Source: Spinacia oleracea (taxonomy: Eukaryota > Streptophyta > Magnoliopsida > Caryophyllales > Amaranthaceae). From it: 64,000 nt of DNA. Position 1 is the stretch's first letter. Each line of letters opens with the position of its first letter. Shown here in pieces: positions 22,847 through 34,610 of the stretch. Both the position numbers and the translations under genes were made by a program. The notes beneath the pieces are model-generated. The model saw only the letters and a list, made by a program, of their open reading frames with translations, was not told the origin of the DNA and did not search any database. Where the stretch lies: positions 124,516,715 to 124,580,714 of the forward strand of contig NC_079490.1 in NCBI RefSeq assembly GCF_020520425.1. The letters run 5' to 3'.

Positions 22847-23349
22847 TCTCGGAAAGTAGGAATACACTACTGAGTACTGGTAGGGCCTGACGGGGACGCG
22901 CACGCTGTTTAACGGAAAAGAAGAACCAATGAAAGTCCTAGTTACGTAGTGTTTGCCCGAGCTTTTACAAAACTAGTTTTTGAGCCCGTTCAGTCATATT
23001 GTGGTTTATTTTGTTCATTTCCTCCTTGATGGTCAACAACAAAATACGTGATATTTTCGTGTATCAATTGACGTTCATATTCTTATCCCTATTTGAAGAA
23101 GAAAATAAAGAAACATTAAACTCAATTTGACGTTTGTACTATAGAAGTACATAGGGAAAATCTTTTCTTTGGAGCTTAAATTGTCAATATTTTTTTGTGG
23201 TGAAGGAGGGTCAAGCCCATAAAATGAAACTAAATTATAAGCCTAGCTCTTTTACTTAGTTTCTTGATCAAGCTTCTTTTACGTGACGGTTCGGTACTTT
23301 ATGCCTAATTATTAAAAAAAAATGTAAATTATTTATGCACTCCTATATT

Positions 23350-24030
23350 TTTTTTTATTGTCATTGCCATTGTCATTGTCCTGAACAATTGTATCATCGG
23401 GCTTAGGAAGTAAAAAATATTTCAAGCCAAGTGCCCAGCGAACAACAGTAAACCAATAACGAAGAAGAGACTTAATAGTTGTTCTGAGTTTGAAATGCTC
23501 AATGGCAAAAGCAATGTAGATTTGAAATAGCAGTAAGTCAGCAAGTATCTCAGTAAATGGATCTGCTACATAAGTTGTAACATCATCCTCAACAACCCTA
23601 CTATATGCCAGAAACGTTGATAAAATATTGCGTGCATACCGTTTGCATCGGGTGCTTTACAAATTGCAAAGGTGCATTTGTTGTAGACTTGTAGGACTGA
23701 ATATATCCCGCCTTTGAAAATGGACGTTGAATCTCAACATTAACTTCAGAGGAAATAACTTTTGTGACATGTTTTAGCACTTCCTGCAAATCATCATGAC
23801 ACAATAGAGGTAAATAATTGCATATAAATTTTTGTTACAATATCCTCCTCTGTTTGCCAATCACCATCACCATCAAACAACCCTTTAATATATAGTTTTT
23901 CATCAAACAACCCTTTAATAGTATTCCAAGCCTTCCTTTGCGAGGTCTTGTGGTGAAATTAACTCGTGTCCAAATATCTATCTCGCACCTCAGAAACTTT
24001 AGAGTATAGGTACCAATACACCTCATATTT
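23350..24030 (-). pseudogene. Fragment resembling the SUD1/CER9 (DOA10-like) membrane E3 ubiquitin ligase
   Basis: On the minus strand from about 23599 to 23350 an open stretch of some 80 residues includes IEHFKLRTTIKSLLRYWF and WALGLKYFLLPKPDD. These match my recollection of the conserved membrane region of plant SUD1/CER9, the DOA10-type ER E3 ligase that controls HMG-CoA reductase and wax synthesis. Upstream (24030-23600) lie further exon-like segments, such as one following TTTGCAG at 23780, which I could not assign. They contain stops, and there is no start, RING domain or complete gene. It is therefore a decayed or captured fragment. The identification needs a protein search. Confidence 0.5.
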
Positions 24031-24972
24031 TATTTTGAGTTCAAGTTTTTTAAATTGTCGCTAACGGGACAACCTTTCCCGAAATCGCACCAGTATGCAC
24101 TTTTTAATTTTCCTTCTTGATTAGATGTAATAGCAAGAGTATACAATTTCTACAAACTCAATAAACAAAGAAGAGAAATGAGGTCATATTTAATTTCCTA
24201 TGAGCTTCACAAATCCAACACAACCAAGGACCTATATCCCAAAATAAGTAATTTTAAAAAGTAAAAGTAAAAAAACACAGAGAGTAAATTATCCGGAAAA
24301 AAGGTAAAAAAAATTCACTATTTGATTCATAAAGAAAAGATGATGACAAAATGTATTAGTAAAGTTGCGGAAATAATATCACAATTAGACATGCATTTGA
24401 ATTTATTCACCTTATCAAATACAGTAAGTGGTAGTAGAAATCCCCATTCTTCAACCAGTTATTATTGCAGAGCTGCCAAAATTGCTTAAACTTCAACCAA
24501 CATAAAAATCTCAAAATTGCAGAAATCACTTTTGTAAGAAATCAAGAATCGACAATTGACAATATGAAGAAGAAACCCTGATAATTGGTTGATGGAAGAA
24601 TGAGTAAATGATGAAATGATTAAAGAAGGTATTAAATTTTTTTTGAGGAATTTAATTTGCAACCTAAATAGAAGTTGAATGGAACATTTAATGTGACAAT
24701 TTAATACAGTGCTTGAAAGTTGGAATGTTGAATTGAACTTTATTAAATTGGAGGAATTAAAGAAATTATGGAGTATGAATCAGTAATGGGAAGATGAAGC
24801 GATATTAGGGTAAACATGGGAGATGGAAGTTTTCTAGGTTTTCATGTTTTTATTTTTAATTTTTTTAATAATTAAAGCGGAGAGTGTTAAAGTAAGACAT
24901 GTGTCACTTGTGGAGTTGTGATTATGTGTCAATTGTGGAGTTGTGGTTATAGTTTTTAAATACTAGGTATAG
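24031..24972. other. AT-rich spacer
   Basis: No gene or RNA is recognised. Near 24889-24947 GTGTCA(C/A)TTGTGGAGTTGTG occurs twice, followed by TACTAGGTATAGATA, which may mark the edge of a transposon or captured segment. Confidence 0.35.
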
Positions 24973-25041
24973 ATATGGTTTATGCACAAGAAGTGCACAA
25001 TGCTCACCCTGTTTTTAAATGAACATATGTATAACAAAATA

Positions 25042-25295
25042 TGGTTTATGCACCCGGGTGCACAATGCTCACTGTGCACCCTATTTTTAAATGAACATAT
25101 AGTTCAAATACAAAGAACATATTATTCACACCCAAAGAACATATAGCTAATGAACATATAGTTCCAATCCATAGAACATATAGTTTAAATATTTCACTAG
25201 TACATGTACATTGAAATCATTCTCCATGTTCATTAGATTTTCAATAAATATTCAAATGGTGCACGATGAGCATTGTGCACCCGGGTGTATAATCC
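25042..25295. mobile_element. MITE with GGTGCACAATG(A/C)(G/T)CA inverted ends
   Basis: The left end TTATGCACCCGGGTGCACAA and the right end TTGTGCACCCGGGTGTATAA are inverted copies. Each end is itself partly palindromic (CACCCGGGTG; GTGCAC...). The body contains repeated GAACATATAG motifs. An earlier partial copy of the left end lies at 24973-25025. Confidence 0.65.
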
Positions 25296-25308
25296 AAATT
25301 GGGTATAA

Positions 25309-25512
25309 TTCACCCTATTTTTAAATGAACATACAATTCAAATACAAAGAACATATTGTTCATACACAAAGAATATATAGTTCAAATCCATAGAACATAT
25401 AATTTAAATATTTCACTAGTACATGTACATTGAAATCATTCTTAATGTTCATATTTTCAATAAATATTCAACAGGGTGCACAATGAGCACTGTGCACCAG
25501 AGAGTATTATCC
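25309..25512. mobile_element. Second, left-truncated copy of the same MITE in tandem
   Basis: The body is almost identical to the preceding element (ATTTCACTAGTACATGTACA and others) and ends in a matching GGTGCACAATGAGCA right terminus, but lacks most of the left inverted repeat. Direct tandem arrangement suggests nested insertion or duplication. Confidence 0.6.
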
Positions 25513-25607
25513 AAATTGAGGAGCTTTTAAAGGTTTCACAATTTGAGATTTTTGTTATGGAGTTTTTAAGTGATGGAAATGTAAACAATTACTAACTATT
25601 TTCATTA

Positions 25608-25868
25608 CCTGTTGTTTGGTACCAAGGGAGTGGTAACACAATCTATTTTCTAATGGTAATCATTATTATAATTTGTTACCTCTTTCAACCCTATGATAAC
25701 AATATTGTTACCCTCTTCAATCCCCAATTTGCTATAAGTGGTTCCTTACCTAGGGTATAGTGGTATACTAAACAACTAATATTGGTAATAGCTAACACTA
25801 TCCTTTCTCCTTAATATTTATTTCCTTTCTATTTTCTTTGCTAACTTTATACCAAACATGCCCAATCG
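25608..25868. mobile_element. Possible MITE with TTTGGTA ends
   Basis: TGTTTGGTACCAAG at the left and TTATACCAAACATGC at the right form short imperfect inverted ends around an AT-rich, non-coding interior with repeated GTTACC/GGTAAC. No clear target duplication was found. Confidence 0.35.
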
Positions 25869-26129
25869 TTGGTATAAGTGGAGGAACTATAAGCTCTAAG
25901 TGGCTTATTTCTATATGGATATACGCGACTTGTATTGATACCCATTAATTTAAGGGAAATTCCCCATTGTAGCATTATACTTTTGTAAATTTCTCATCGG
26001 TAACAAAATATTTGTCACTTTCTCTAAAATAGAATTTATGATCTAAGTTTTCTCTAATCTAACATTATTTCAGTAATTTCTGCCTAATTAGATTTAATCA
26101 CTGTTAACTCATTCCCTCCAAAAATTCCA

Positions 26130-26377
26130 CTTCCTCCGATTTTTAATACTTGCAGCGTTGGTAACTTTCACGCATGCCTATGCAAAACTTTGATCATTAA
26201 TATCTTTAATTCTCTTTAAGCAAAAATCATAAAAAGTTAATATTTTGAAAATACAAATTGAGAAGATCCTACGTGATTATGTTTTATCTTACGTATAAAT
26301 CACCAACAATAGTCAAAATAGAATATGTGAATAGTGTAAAATACACCAACATTGCGAGTATTAAAAGTCGGAGGAAG
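26130..26377. mobile_element. Stowaway-like MITE (248 bp)
   Basis: The inverted ends CTTCCTCCGATTTTTAATAC and CTTCCTCCGACTTTTAATAC match over about 30 bp. The right flank is TA; the left flank is CA. No coding content is present. Confidence 0.7.
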
Positions 26378-26449
26378 TATGTTATAACACCATGATTAAT
26401 GTGATTTATAAACCACTAGTAGAAAAAACCCCTGTTGCAACCCCCTAGT

Positions 26450-26635
26450 TGCAGCGTACAAGTATTAATACGCTTCAACAACCAGTCGGTCAACGCGGGT
26501 CAAACCCTTTAAAGGGTTATCGCAGCGTACATTTTTATTGTTCGCTGCGAAATAGTTTATTGCAGCGTACAAAATTAAAGCCCGCAGCAAAAATCATACT
26601 CTGTTGCAGCGTACATGCTATTGTACCCTGCAACA
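26450..26635. repeat. Left subterminal repeats of the CACTA element
   Basis: At least four copies of (T/C)GCAGCGTACA occur, together with variants such as CGCAGCAAAAA. In this class such 10-12-bp motifs bind the element's DNA-binding protein. They also create short spurious frames. Confidence 0.75.
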
Positions 26636-26680
26636 GGTCCTGATCCGTGTTTCAAAATAAGTTAGCCCATTTCTCAAAAT

Positions 26681-27050
26681 TTGTTGCGGGCTCCGTGTTT
26701 CAAAATACCCTGCAATTCAAAATACTCCAAAATATCTCAAAATTTTAGAACTCATTTCTCCGCTCAACTCCAACTCTCCAAACATCTCCATATTTTTGAG
26801 AACAAGCCGTCGAACTGCAGCCCTTGTTCGGCCCTGCGTCGCCGTCGAATTCCGCCCTTGCTCGGCTCTGCGTCGATGTCCTCTCCGGTGGTGTCTGTTC
26901 TCGCCTCATCTCCCCCGTCGCTGTCCTCTCTGGTGGGTGACGTTTCAGTCGCTGAAAACTCGGTCAGCTTGGTCGGCCAGGGGTTCAGCATCCCCCCGTC
27001 GCGTCCTTGTTCCGGTGCTTGCTCGGCCGTTACTCTCCTCGCCACAACCA
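26681..27050 (+). CDS. Possible 5' exon of a chimeric CACTA-borne transcript
   Basis: An open frame starts at ATG 26681 and stays open to a near-ideal donor (CCA|GTAAGTAAT at 27051). It would encode about 123 residues with no family match, rich in Ser, Pro and Val. The GC-rich second half differs from the surrounding AT-rich DNA and may be captured. A polypyrimidine stretch follows in the putative intron. Whether it is translated is unknown. Confidence 0.35.
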
Positions 27051-27908
27051 GTAAGTAATTATCTTCCCAGCTGTATTTCCGTTTTCGTATTAGGGTTTTG
27101 TTCAATTTATATTTTTTTTTGATTTTTTTTTGGTTGTTGTTCAATTAGTTTTTAGCAATTCACATGATTAGGTTGCAAAGGTGCATGCTTGATCTGTAGA
27201 CTTGTAGTAGTTTTCCAAGTAGCTAGAAATCAACAACATCAAGAGTTTCTGATTGTAATCGAATGGTGTACCCTTTTGTCATTGAGGTGGATGGCTCATC
27301 CTATTGTGGGTGTGTTGGGTGCTATTACAAGCTAGGATATATACTCATATGTTCACTATTTCTGCCTTTGTTTTCCAAGAGTAACTTGTCAGTTTTGTAT
27401 GTGAATCTTTGGAGAAGTTCCACACGGTGATTGAAGAATGTGGATAGTTAAGATGTTGATTATTTTGTAAGACATTAATTTCATGAGGCCTTAAGAACAT
27501 CTGGCTGGATGTAACTTGATAAGTCAAATAGAACTAATTATGAAGCTGAGTGTTACTTGTGTTGATAGTAAAATGTTGTGAAAAAGGGATTCCATCGAAT
27601 TTGCGTTGTTGTGTGTCAATTCATATTACAATATTTGGCTATTAGCACTGAAAATTTGCACAAGCTTAGGTTACTTCTTTCTTGATGCAATGCTCTTAAG
27701 ATAAAGGGAAGGAAAGTGGGCAAGAAATATCCCACGTACAAAACACACTGCTACTGAAAAAATAGAAAACCACTAATAGTGCTTAATTAAAGGGAAAAGT
27801 GAATACTAACAATCTTTGAATAAACTACTTAATTATCAAACATTTAATTTGTTTGTCAAGTAACGAACTGACCAAAGAGTAGTTGTCTACTCCGTATTAA
27901 ATTGTCAG

Positions 27909-27995
27909 GATGAAAAGGTGTTCTTCGCTCACTATGCGGAGTCACACAAGATGATGTTCACCCACCCTGCTCTGCTACGAAAGCCTGAAAAATGA
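27909..27995 (+). pseudogene. Captured exon fragment, ascorbate peroxidase C-terminal-like
   Basis: After an AG acceptor the frame reads DEKVFFAHYAESHK and then diverges to a stop. DE-AFF-DYAESHKKLSELGF is the conserved C-terminal part of the peroxidase domain in plant ascorbate peroxidases. It lies upstream of the N-terminal exons at 28193, so gene order is rearranged. Confidence 0.55.
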
Positions 27996-28192
27996 AAGAT
28001 ACATGCAGACATGTCAGCTTAGGGCTAGACTGAAATGTAACTGTTGAGGATAACTTGTACATGTTGAGCTTTCTTGTCACATTTAATGAATATGTAAAAT
28101 AGACAATCAATTAAACAGGCCCTCTTACTTTTAGCAAAATAATCAAGGCTAAACTTATATTTTCGCTACAAAGTTTATACAGGTTGGTGAAT

Positions 28193-28514
28193 GTAGAATA
28201 TTTGAAGGAAATTGAGAGAACTCGAAGACATCTCCGTGTTCTCATCTTTACCAAGCAATGTGCTCCTATCATGCTTCGCTTAGCGTAATCTCTCAATCCT
28301 GATTAAATTCATCTTTTCCTCGTTAACTATTTTGTTAATGTTCAAAACTTCCACTTTCTCCTTTTATTCAATGATTGATTTCTGTTTTCCGATCCTTTGG
28401 CATGGTAGATGGCACGATGATTCAGGGAGTCCAAATGGTTCAATAAGGAACGAGCACGAGTTGAGACACAAAGCCAACAGTGGCCTCAACAATGCTAGGA
28501 CTAAACTAAACTAG
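28193..28514 (+). pseudogene. APX: Captured ascorbate peroxidase N-terminal exons with working splice signals
   Basis: The first piece (28193-28284) encodes EYLKEIERTRRHL and CAPIMLRLA, the conserved start of plant ascorbate peroxidases. It ends at a GT donor. The second piece (28409-28514) follows a GTAG acceptor. The junction restores the family's A-W-H-D at the active site, and the frame continues with GSPNGSIRNE, then a diverged tail and TAG. Ascorbate peroxidase removes hydrogen peroxide with ascorbate. This copy lacks the proximal-haem half and cannot be a working enzyme. The substitutions suggest an old capture. It resembles the peroxisomal/cytosolic forms by recollection. Confidence 0.7.
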
Positions 28515-28947
28515 TCATACATGACTTGTGTGCTACCTTCGCCGAGTATAGGCGTCGTATACTCTAGAGATGCTGAAATTTTACCCCACTCACAGTGGAA
28601 CAATTACATGAGATGAACTTGAGGGATTCTAAAACATATATACTTCATATATGATGTGAGATTTAGATTTCAAGTAGACCTTAAATCGCCATGTGATTAG
28701 ATTTTTACGCAATTTTTGCCCCTCCTGTTTAATTTTTTGCTTTTATAGTTTGATTATCCCATATTTACATGATTTTATTGTCAACTACAGTTGATCTTTG
28801 AGAACAAGATGTATTGATAGTTGTCGTAATTTGTAAAATACTAGTTATTCTTTTACATCTCTTTATGTCAGCATTTCCATGCAATTATAAGCATTGTATT
28901 CCTTTTCACTTTGTTGCTTGATATTTTAAGTCTGTAAATTGGTACAG

Positions 28948-29056
28948 GTATATTTATCACCATTTGTTGGGACATGAAGTCGAGATGCAGGTGGTTTGAA
29001 ATACTTTGCCTCATCGATTTGGCGCTCCAGGTCTTCCAGAGTTGAATGCATCTCAG
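28948..29056 (+). pseudogene. UPF1: Captured UPF1 helicase exon
   Basis: An exon-like segment bounded by CAG| and |GTAT encodes YIYHHLLGHEVEMQVV, a TGA at 28997, then NTLPHRFGAPGLPELNASQ. This matches the conserved stretch of plant UPF1, the nonsense-mediated-decay RNA helicase, just before its ATP-binding loop. The TGA is one base change from the expected Arg codon. Splice boundaries are preserved but the frame is broken. Confidence 0.7.
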
Positions 29057-29373
29057 GTATTATATTCTTGTGTTTAACATTGTTCTTGTAGGCTCATGTT
29101 TTTTTTCTCTGTGGGGTTTGTGGTTGTCTGTTCCCTCCATTGATTGCTCGTTGAACCTCCTTCCTCATTCATCGAAGTTCATCTGAACTACTTGAAAGGT
29201 TAATTCTGTTTATGTAAGCGGAATATAACATCTGAAACAGAATACAATGAAAATACGGAGTACTAACTTATGCGGTATACTACTCTTAATAATAACCTTC
29301 TCTATTACATCCAGTGTGTATATTATGTGGTTTGTTAATTGTTTCTAATTTACTTTGGATTTTGATTTCTAGC

Positions 29374-29466
29374 TACAATAATCGGGCAATTATGGAGGCT
29401 GCTCAAGTACTGCTTTATTTCGGAGTTGAACAAATTATCTATGTTTCTGAAATGACGCACTGCTAA
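29374..29466 (+). pseudogene. Exon-like frame of unknown origin in the CACTA element
   Basis: After TTTCTAG an open frame of 30 residues begins YNNRAIMEAAQVLLYFGVEQ and ends in TAA. It looks like a terminal exon. There is a weak resemblance to the zinc-binding helix region of deoxycytidylate deaminases, but that is not enough to name it. Confidence 0.3.
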
Positions 29467-29560
29467 ATAAAGGTTTTACTTCTTAACTATACCACTTCAA
29501 GGCATTATTTCTTTTCAGAGTTTCTGATTCAAGAACATTCTAGCTCTTTTTTCTCAAATA

Positions 29561-32500
29561 CCTAATACAACGTACCTAAAAACTCATTTCAAACTTAATA
29601 CCTGATTCATATGATTATTTTTAATTTTTCAAGACTCAATCCAATGAATTTATGCACGTTTGAGACTTGTTTGGTCGTTATAGGTCTTTTTTAGGCTAAA
29701 ATGAGGCATTTTCGCTCTCAACCTTGAACTAACGAACCTAAGAACTTATTTCAAACTTACTACATGATTCATATGATTAGTTTTAACTTTCGAAGACTCA
29801 ATCCAATCTATTTATGCACATTTGAGACTTGTTTGGCCATTATAGGTCATATTTAGGCTAATATGACATTTTCGCTCCCAACTTTGAACTAACGTACCTA
29901 AAAACTCATCTCAAACTTACTACATGATTCATATGATTATTTTTAATTTTTCAAGACTTAATCCATCTATTTGTGCACATTTGAGACTTGTTTGGCCGTT
30001 ATTGGTCATATTTAGGCTAATATGACATTTTCGCTCCCAACTTTGAACTAACGTACCTAAAAACTCATTTCAAACTTACTACATGATTCATATGATTATT
30101 TTTAATTTTTCAAGACTCAATCCAACCTATTTATGCACATTTGAGACTTGTTTGGTCGTTATAGATCATACTTAAGCTAAAATGAGGCATTTTCGCTCCC
30201 AACTTTGAACTAACGAACCTAAGAACTTATTTCAAACTTACTACATGATTCATATGATTAGTTTTAACATTCGAAGACTCAATCCAATCTACTTATGCAC
30301 ATTTGAGACTTGTTTGGCCATTATAGGTCATATTTAGGCTAATATGACATTTTCGCTCCCAACTTTGAACTAACGTACCTAAAAACTCATCTCAAACTTA
30401 CTACATGATTCATATAATTATTTTTAATTTTTCAAGACTGAATCCATCTATTTATGCACATTTGAGACTTCTTTGGCCGTTATTGGTCATATTTAGGCTA
30501 ATATGACTTTTTCGCTCCCAACTTTGAACTAACGTACCTAAAAACTCATTTCAAACTTACTACATGATTCATATGATTATTTTTGATTTTTCAAGACTCA
30601 ATCCAATCTATTTATGCACATTTGAGACTTGTTTGGTCGTTATAGATCATACTTAGGCTAAAATGAGGCATTTTCGCTCCCAACTTTGAACTAACGTACC
30701 TAAGAACTCATTTCAAACTTACTGCAAGATTCATATGATTAGTTTTAACTTTCCAAGACTCAATCCAATCTATTTATGCACATTTGAGACTTGTTTGGCC
30801 ATTATAGGTCATATTTAGGCTAATATGACATTTTCGCTCCCAACTTTGAACTAACGTACCTAAAAACTCATCTCAAACTTACTACATGATTCATATGATT
30901 ATTTTTAATTTTTCAAGACTTAATCCATCTATTTATGCACATTTGAGACTTGTTTGGCCGTTATTGGTCATATTTAGGCTAATATGACATTTTCGCTCCC
31001 AACTTTGAACTAACGTACCTAAAAACACATTTCAAACTTACTACATGATTCATATGATTATTTTTAATTTTTCAAGACTCAATCCAATCTATTTATGCAC
31101 ATTTGAGACTTGTTTGGTCGTTATAGATCATACTTAGGCTAAAATGAGGCATTTTCGCTCCCAACTTTGAACTAACGAACCTAAGAACTTATTTCAAACT
31201 TACTACATGATTCATATGATTAGTTTTAACTTTCGAAGACTCGATCCAATCTACTTATGCACATTTGAGACTTGTTTGGCCATTATAGGTCATATTTAGG
31301 CTAATATGACATTTTCGCTCCCAACTTTGAACTAACGTACCTAAAAACTCATCTCAAACTTACTACATGATTCATATAATTATTTTTAATTTTTCAAGAC
31401 TTAATCCATCTATTTATGCACATTTGAGACTTGTTTGGCCGTTATTGGTCATATTTAGGCTAATATGACTTTTTCGCTCCCAACTTTGAACTAACGTACC
31501 TAAAAACTCATTTCAAACTTACTACATGATTCATATGATTATTTTTAATTTTTCAAGACTCAATCCAATCTATTTATGCACATTTGAGACCTGTTTGGTC
31601 GTTATAGATCATACTTAGGCTAAAATGAGGCATTTTCGCTCCCAACTTTGAACTAACGTACCTAAGAACTCATTTCAAACTTACTGCAAGATTCATATGA
31701 TTAGTTTTAACTTTCCAAGACTCAATCCAATCTATTTATGCACATTTGAGACTTGTTTGGCCATTATAGGTCATATTTAGGCTAATATGACATTTTCGCT
31801 CCCAACTTTGAACTAACGTACCTAAAAACTCATCTCAAACTTACTACATGATTCATATGATTATTTTTAATTTTTCAAGACTTAATCCATCTATTTATGC
31901 ACATTTGAGACTTGTTTGGCTGTTATTGGTCATATTTAGGCTAATATGACATTTTCGCTCCCAACTTTGAACTAACGTACCTAAAAACTCATTTCAAACT
32001 TACTACATGATTCATATGATTATTTTTAATTTTTCAAGACTCAATCCAATCTATTTATGCACATTTGAGACTTGTTTGGTCGTTATAGATCATACTTAGG
32101 CTAAAATGAGGCATTTTCGCTCCCAACTTTGAACTAACGAACCTAAGAACTTATTTCAAACTTACTACATGATTCATATGATTAGTTTTAACTTTCGAAG
32201 ACTCGATCCAATCTACTTATGCACATTTGAGACTTGTTTGGCCATTATAGGTCATATTTAGGCTAATATGACATTTTCGCTCCCAACTTTGAACTAACGT
32301 ACCTAAAAACTCATCTCAAACTTACTACATGATTCATATAATTATTTTTAATTTTTCAAGACTCAATCCATCTATTTATGCACATTTGAGACTTGTTTGG
32401 CCGTTATTGGTCATATTTAGGCTAATATGACTTTTTCGCTCCCAACTTTGAACTAACGTACCTAAAAACTCATTTCAAACTTACTACATGATTCATATGA

Positions 32501-33900
32501 TTATTTTTAATTTTTCAAGACTCAATCCAATCTATTTATGCACATTTGAGACTTGTTTGGTCGTTATAGATCATACTTAGGCTAAAATGAGGCATTTTCG
32601 CTCCCAACTTTGAACTAACGAACCTAAGAACTCATTTTAAACTTACTGCAAGATTCATATGATTAGTTTTAACTTTCCAAGACTCAATCCAATCTATTTA
32701 TGCACATTTGAGACTTGTTTGGCCATTATAGGTCATATTTAGGCTAAAATGAGACATTTTCGCTCCTAACTTTGAAATGAAGAACCTAAAGACTCATTTT
32801 AAACCCTTTACATGATTAATTTGCTTAGTTTTAAGTTTCCAAGGCTCTTTCCAATCTATTTATGCACATTTGAGACTTGTTTGGCCATTATAGGTCATAT
32901 TTAGAATAAAATGACATTTTTGCTCCCAACTTTAAACTAACGAGCCTAAAAACTCATTTCAAACTTACTACATGATTCATATGATTATTTTGAACTTTTT
33001 AAGACTCAATCCAATCTATTTATGTACATTTGAGACTTGTTTGGCCGTTATAGTTCATATTAATTTAGGCTAAAATTACATTTTCCCTCACAACTTTGAA
33101 CTAACGAACTTAAGAACTTATTTCAAACTTATTACATGATTCATATGATTAGTTTTAAGTTTCCAAGACTCAATCCAATCTATTTATGCACATTTGAGAC
33201 TTGTTTGATCGTTATAAGTCATATTTAGGCTAAAATAAGGCATTTTCGCTCCCATCTTTGAACTAAAGAACATAAGGACTCATTTTAAACATTTTACATG
33301 ATTAATATGATTAGTTTTAAGTTTCCAACACTCATTCCAATCTATCTATGCACTTTTATGGCTCATTAGGCCGTTATAGGTAATATTTAGGCTAAAATGA
33401 CATTTTCGTTCCCAACTTTGAACTAACGAACCTAAAAACTCATGTTAAACTTTAATACATGATTCATATGATTTGTTTTAATTTTCCAAGACTTAATCCA
33501 ATCTATTTATGCACATTCGAGACTTCTTTGGCCGTTATAGGTCATATTTAGGCTAAAATGACATTTTCGCTCCCAACTTTGAATTAACGAACTTAAAAAC
33601 TAATTTCAAACTTATTACATGATTCATATGATTATTTTTAAATTTTCAAGACTCAATCCTATCTATTATGCACATTCGAGACTTCTTTGGCCGTTATAGG
33701 TCATATTTAGACTAAAATAACATTTTCGTTCCCAGCTTTGAACTAAAGAAACTAATGACTTATTTCAAACTTATTACATTATTAATATACTTAGTTTTAA
33801 AGTTTTCAATACTCATTCCAATCTATTTATGCACATTTAAGGCTTATTGGGTCGTTATAGGTCATATTTAGACTAATATGACATTTAATCTAATGCTCCC
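29561..33900 (+). repeat. 160-bp tandem satellite with 481-bp and 962-bp higher-order periods
   Basis: About 27 monomers of 160-161 bp share ACATTTGAGACTTGTTTGGC and TTCGCTCCCAACTTTGAACT. Every third monomer carries the marker AATGAGGCATTTTCGCT, at 29700, 30181, 30662, 31143, 31624, 32105 and 32586: exactly 481 bp apart each time. From 30181 on, successive trimers alternate between two variants (ACTTATTTCAAAC/TACATGATT versus ACTCATTTCAAAC/GCAAGATT), giving a 962-bp hexamer. Monomers after about 32760 are more diverged. There is no coding content. The array lies between exon-like segments of the CACTA element, where an intron would be. Confidence 0.93.
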
Positions 33901-33921
33901 ATTAAATTTTTGTTTTTGAAG

Positions 33922-34023
33922 GTCTATACTACGAGGAATGCGCGTTATGCTAGTGAGGAAATTGATGTGGTTCTTGAGCAATGGGCTAAGTTTTTTACCA
34001 GCAAGTATTTATTATCGGCCTAA
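33922..34023 (+). CDS. Terminal exon-like frame after the satellite array
   Basis: After a TTTTTGAAG acceptor-like sequence there is a 33-residue open frame beginning VYTTRNARYASEEIDVVLEQ and ending in TAA. I do not recognise it. Its location just upstream of the right subterminal repeats is where the last exon of a CACTA gene would be. Confidence 0.3.
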   Translation, partial: VYTTRNARYASEEIDVVLEQWAKFFTSKYLLSA

Positions 34024-34289
34024 GCGCGTTTGATCGAGTTGGCTTAGATGTTATAGAACAATCTTTTATATTAAAATGTATGCGTACGTTGAAATTGGAA
34101 CGTACATATATTTAAATGTACTACATGCACTTTGTTTTGGGATATTTGGTATACAAAACACCAGTTATTATTTTTATATTTGTTATACCGGTTGCGATAT
34201 TCTATTATTGTTTTGACAGGTTTCTATATTTGGTGTAAGGCACTCTAGGTATCCCTAAAAAAAATTAGAATTTTCCCGCCAAAAGTGCT

Positions 34290-34610
34290 TTGTTGCAGCG
34301 TACATATATATGTGTACGCTGCAACAAGGGTCAAAAATTTGGCAAAATTCCAGACTTGTTGCAGCGTACAAATAGATGTACCCTGCAACAAGTGGAGTCT
34401 TTTGCAGCGTACACGACTTTGTACGCTGCAACAAGTCAATATTTTTGCCAAAATTTTGACACTTGTTGCAGCGTACATTTGAATGTACGCTGCAAAAAAG
34501 TACTTTTTGCAGCGAACATTGTACGCTGCAACAAGTTCAGACTTGTTGCAGGCCCCCCAGTTGCAGCATACGATGTACGCTGCAACAGGGGTCTAAAAGC
34601 CCGCTGCAAT
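34290..34610. repeat. Right subterminal repeats of the CACTA element
   Basis: About ten copies of GTTGCAGCGTACA occur, several as inverted pairs that form hairpins (for example around 34292-34325 and 34402-34432). The overlapping short frames on both strands here are by-products of the repeats. Confidence 0.85.

Noticed and set aside
29561-33900. Regular repeats suggesting a CRISPR-like array
   Set aside because: The whole 160-bp unit is repeated without unique spacers and the context is a plant transposon; it is a tandem satellite.
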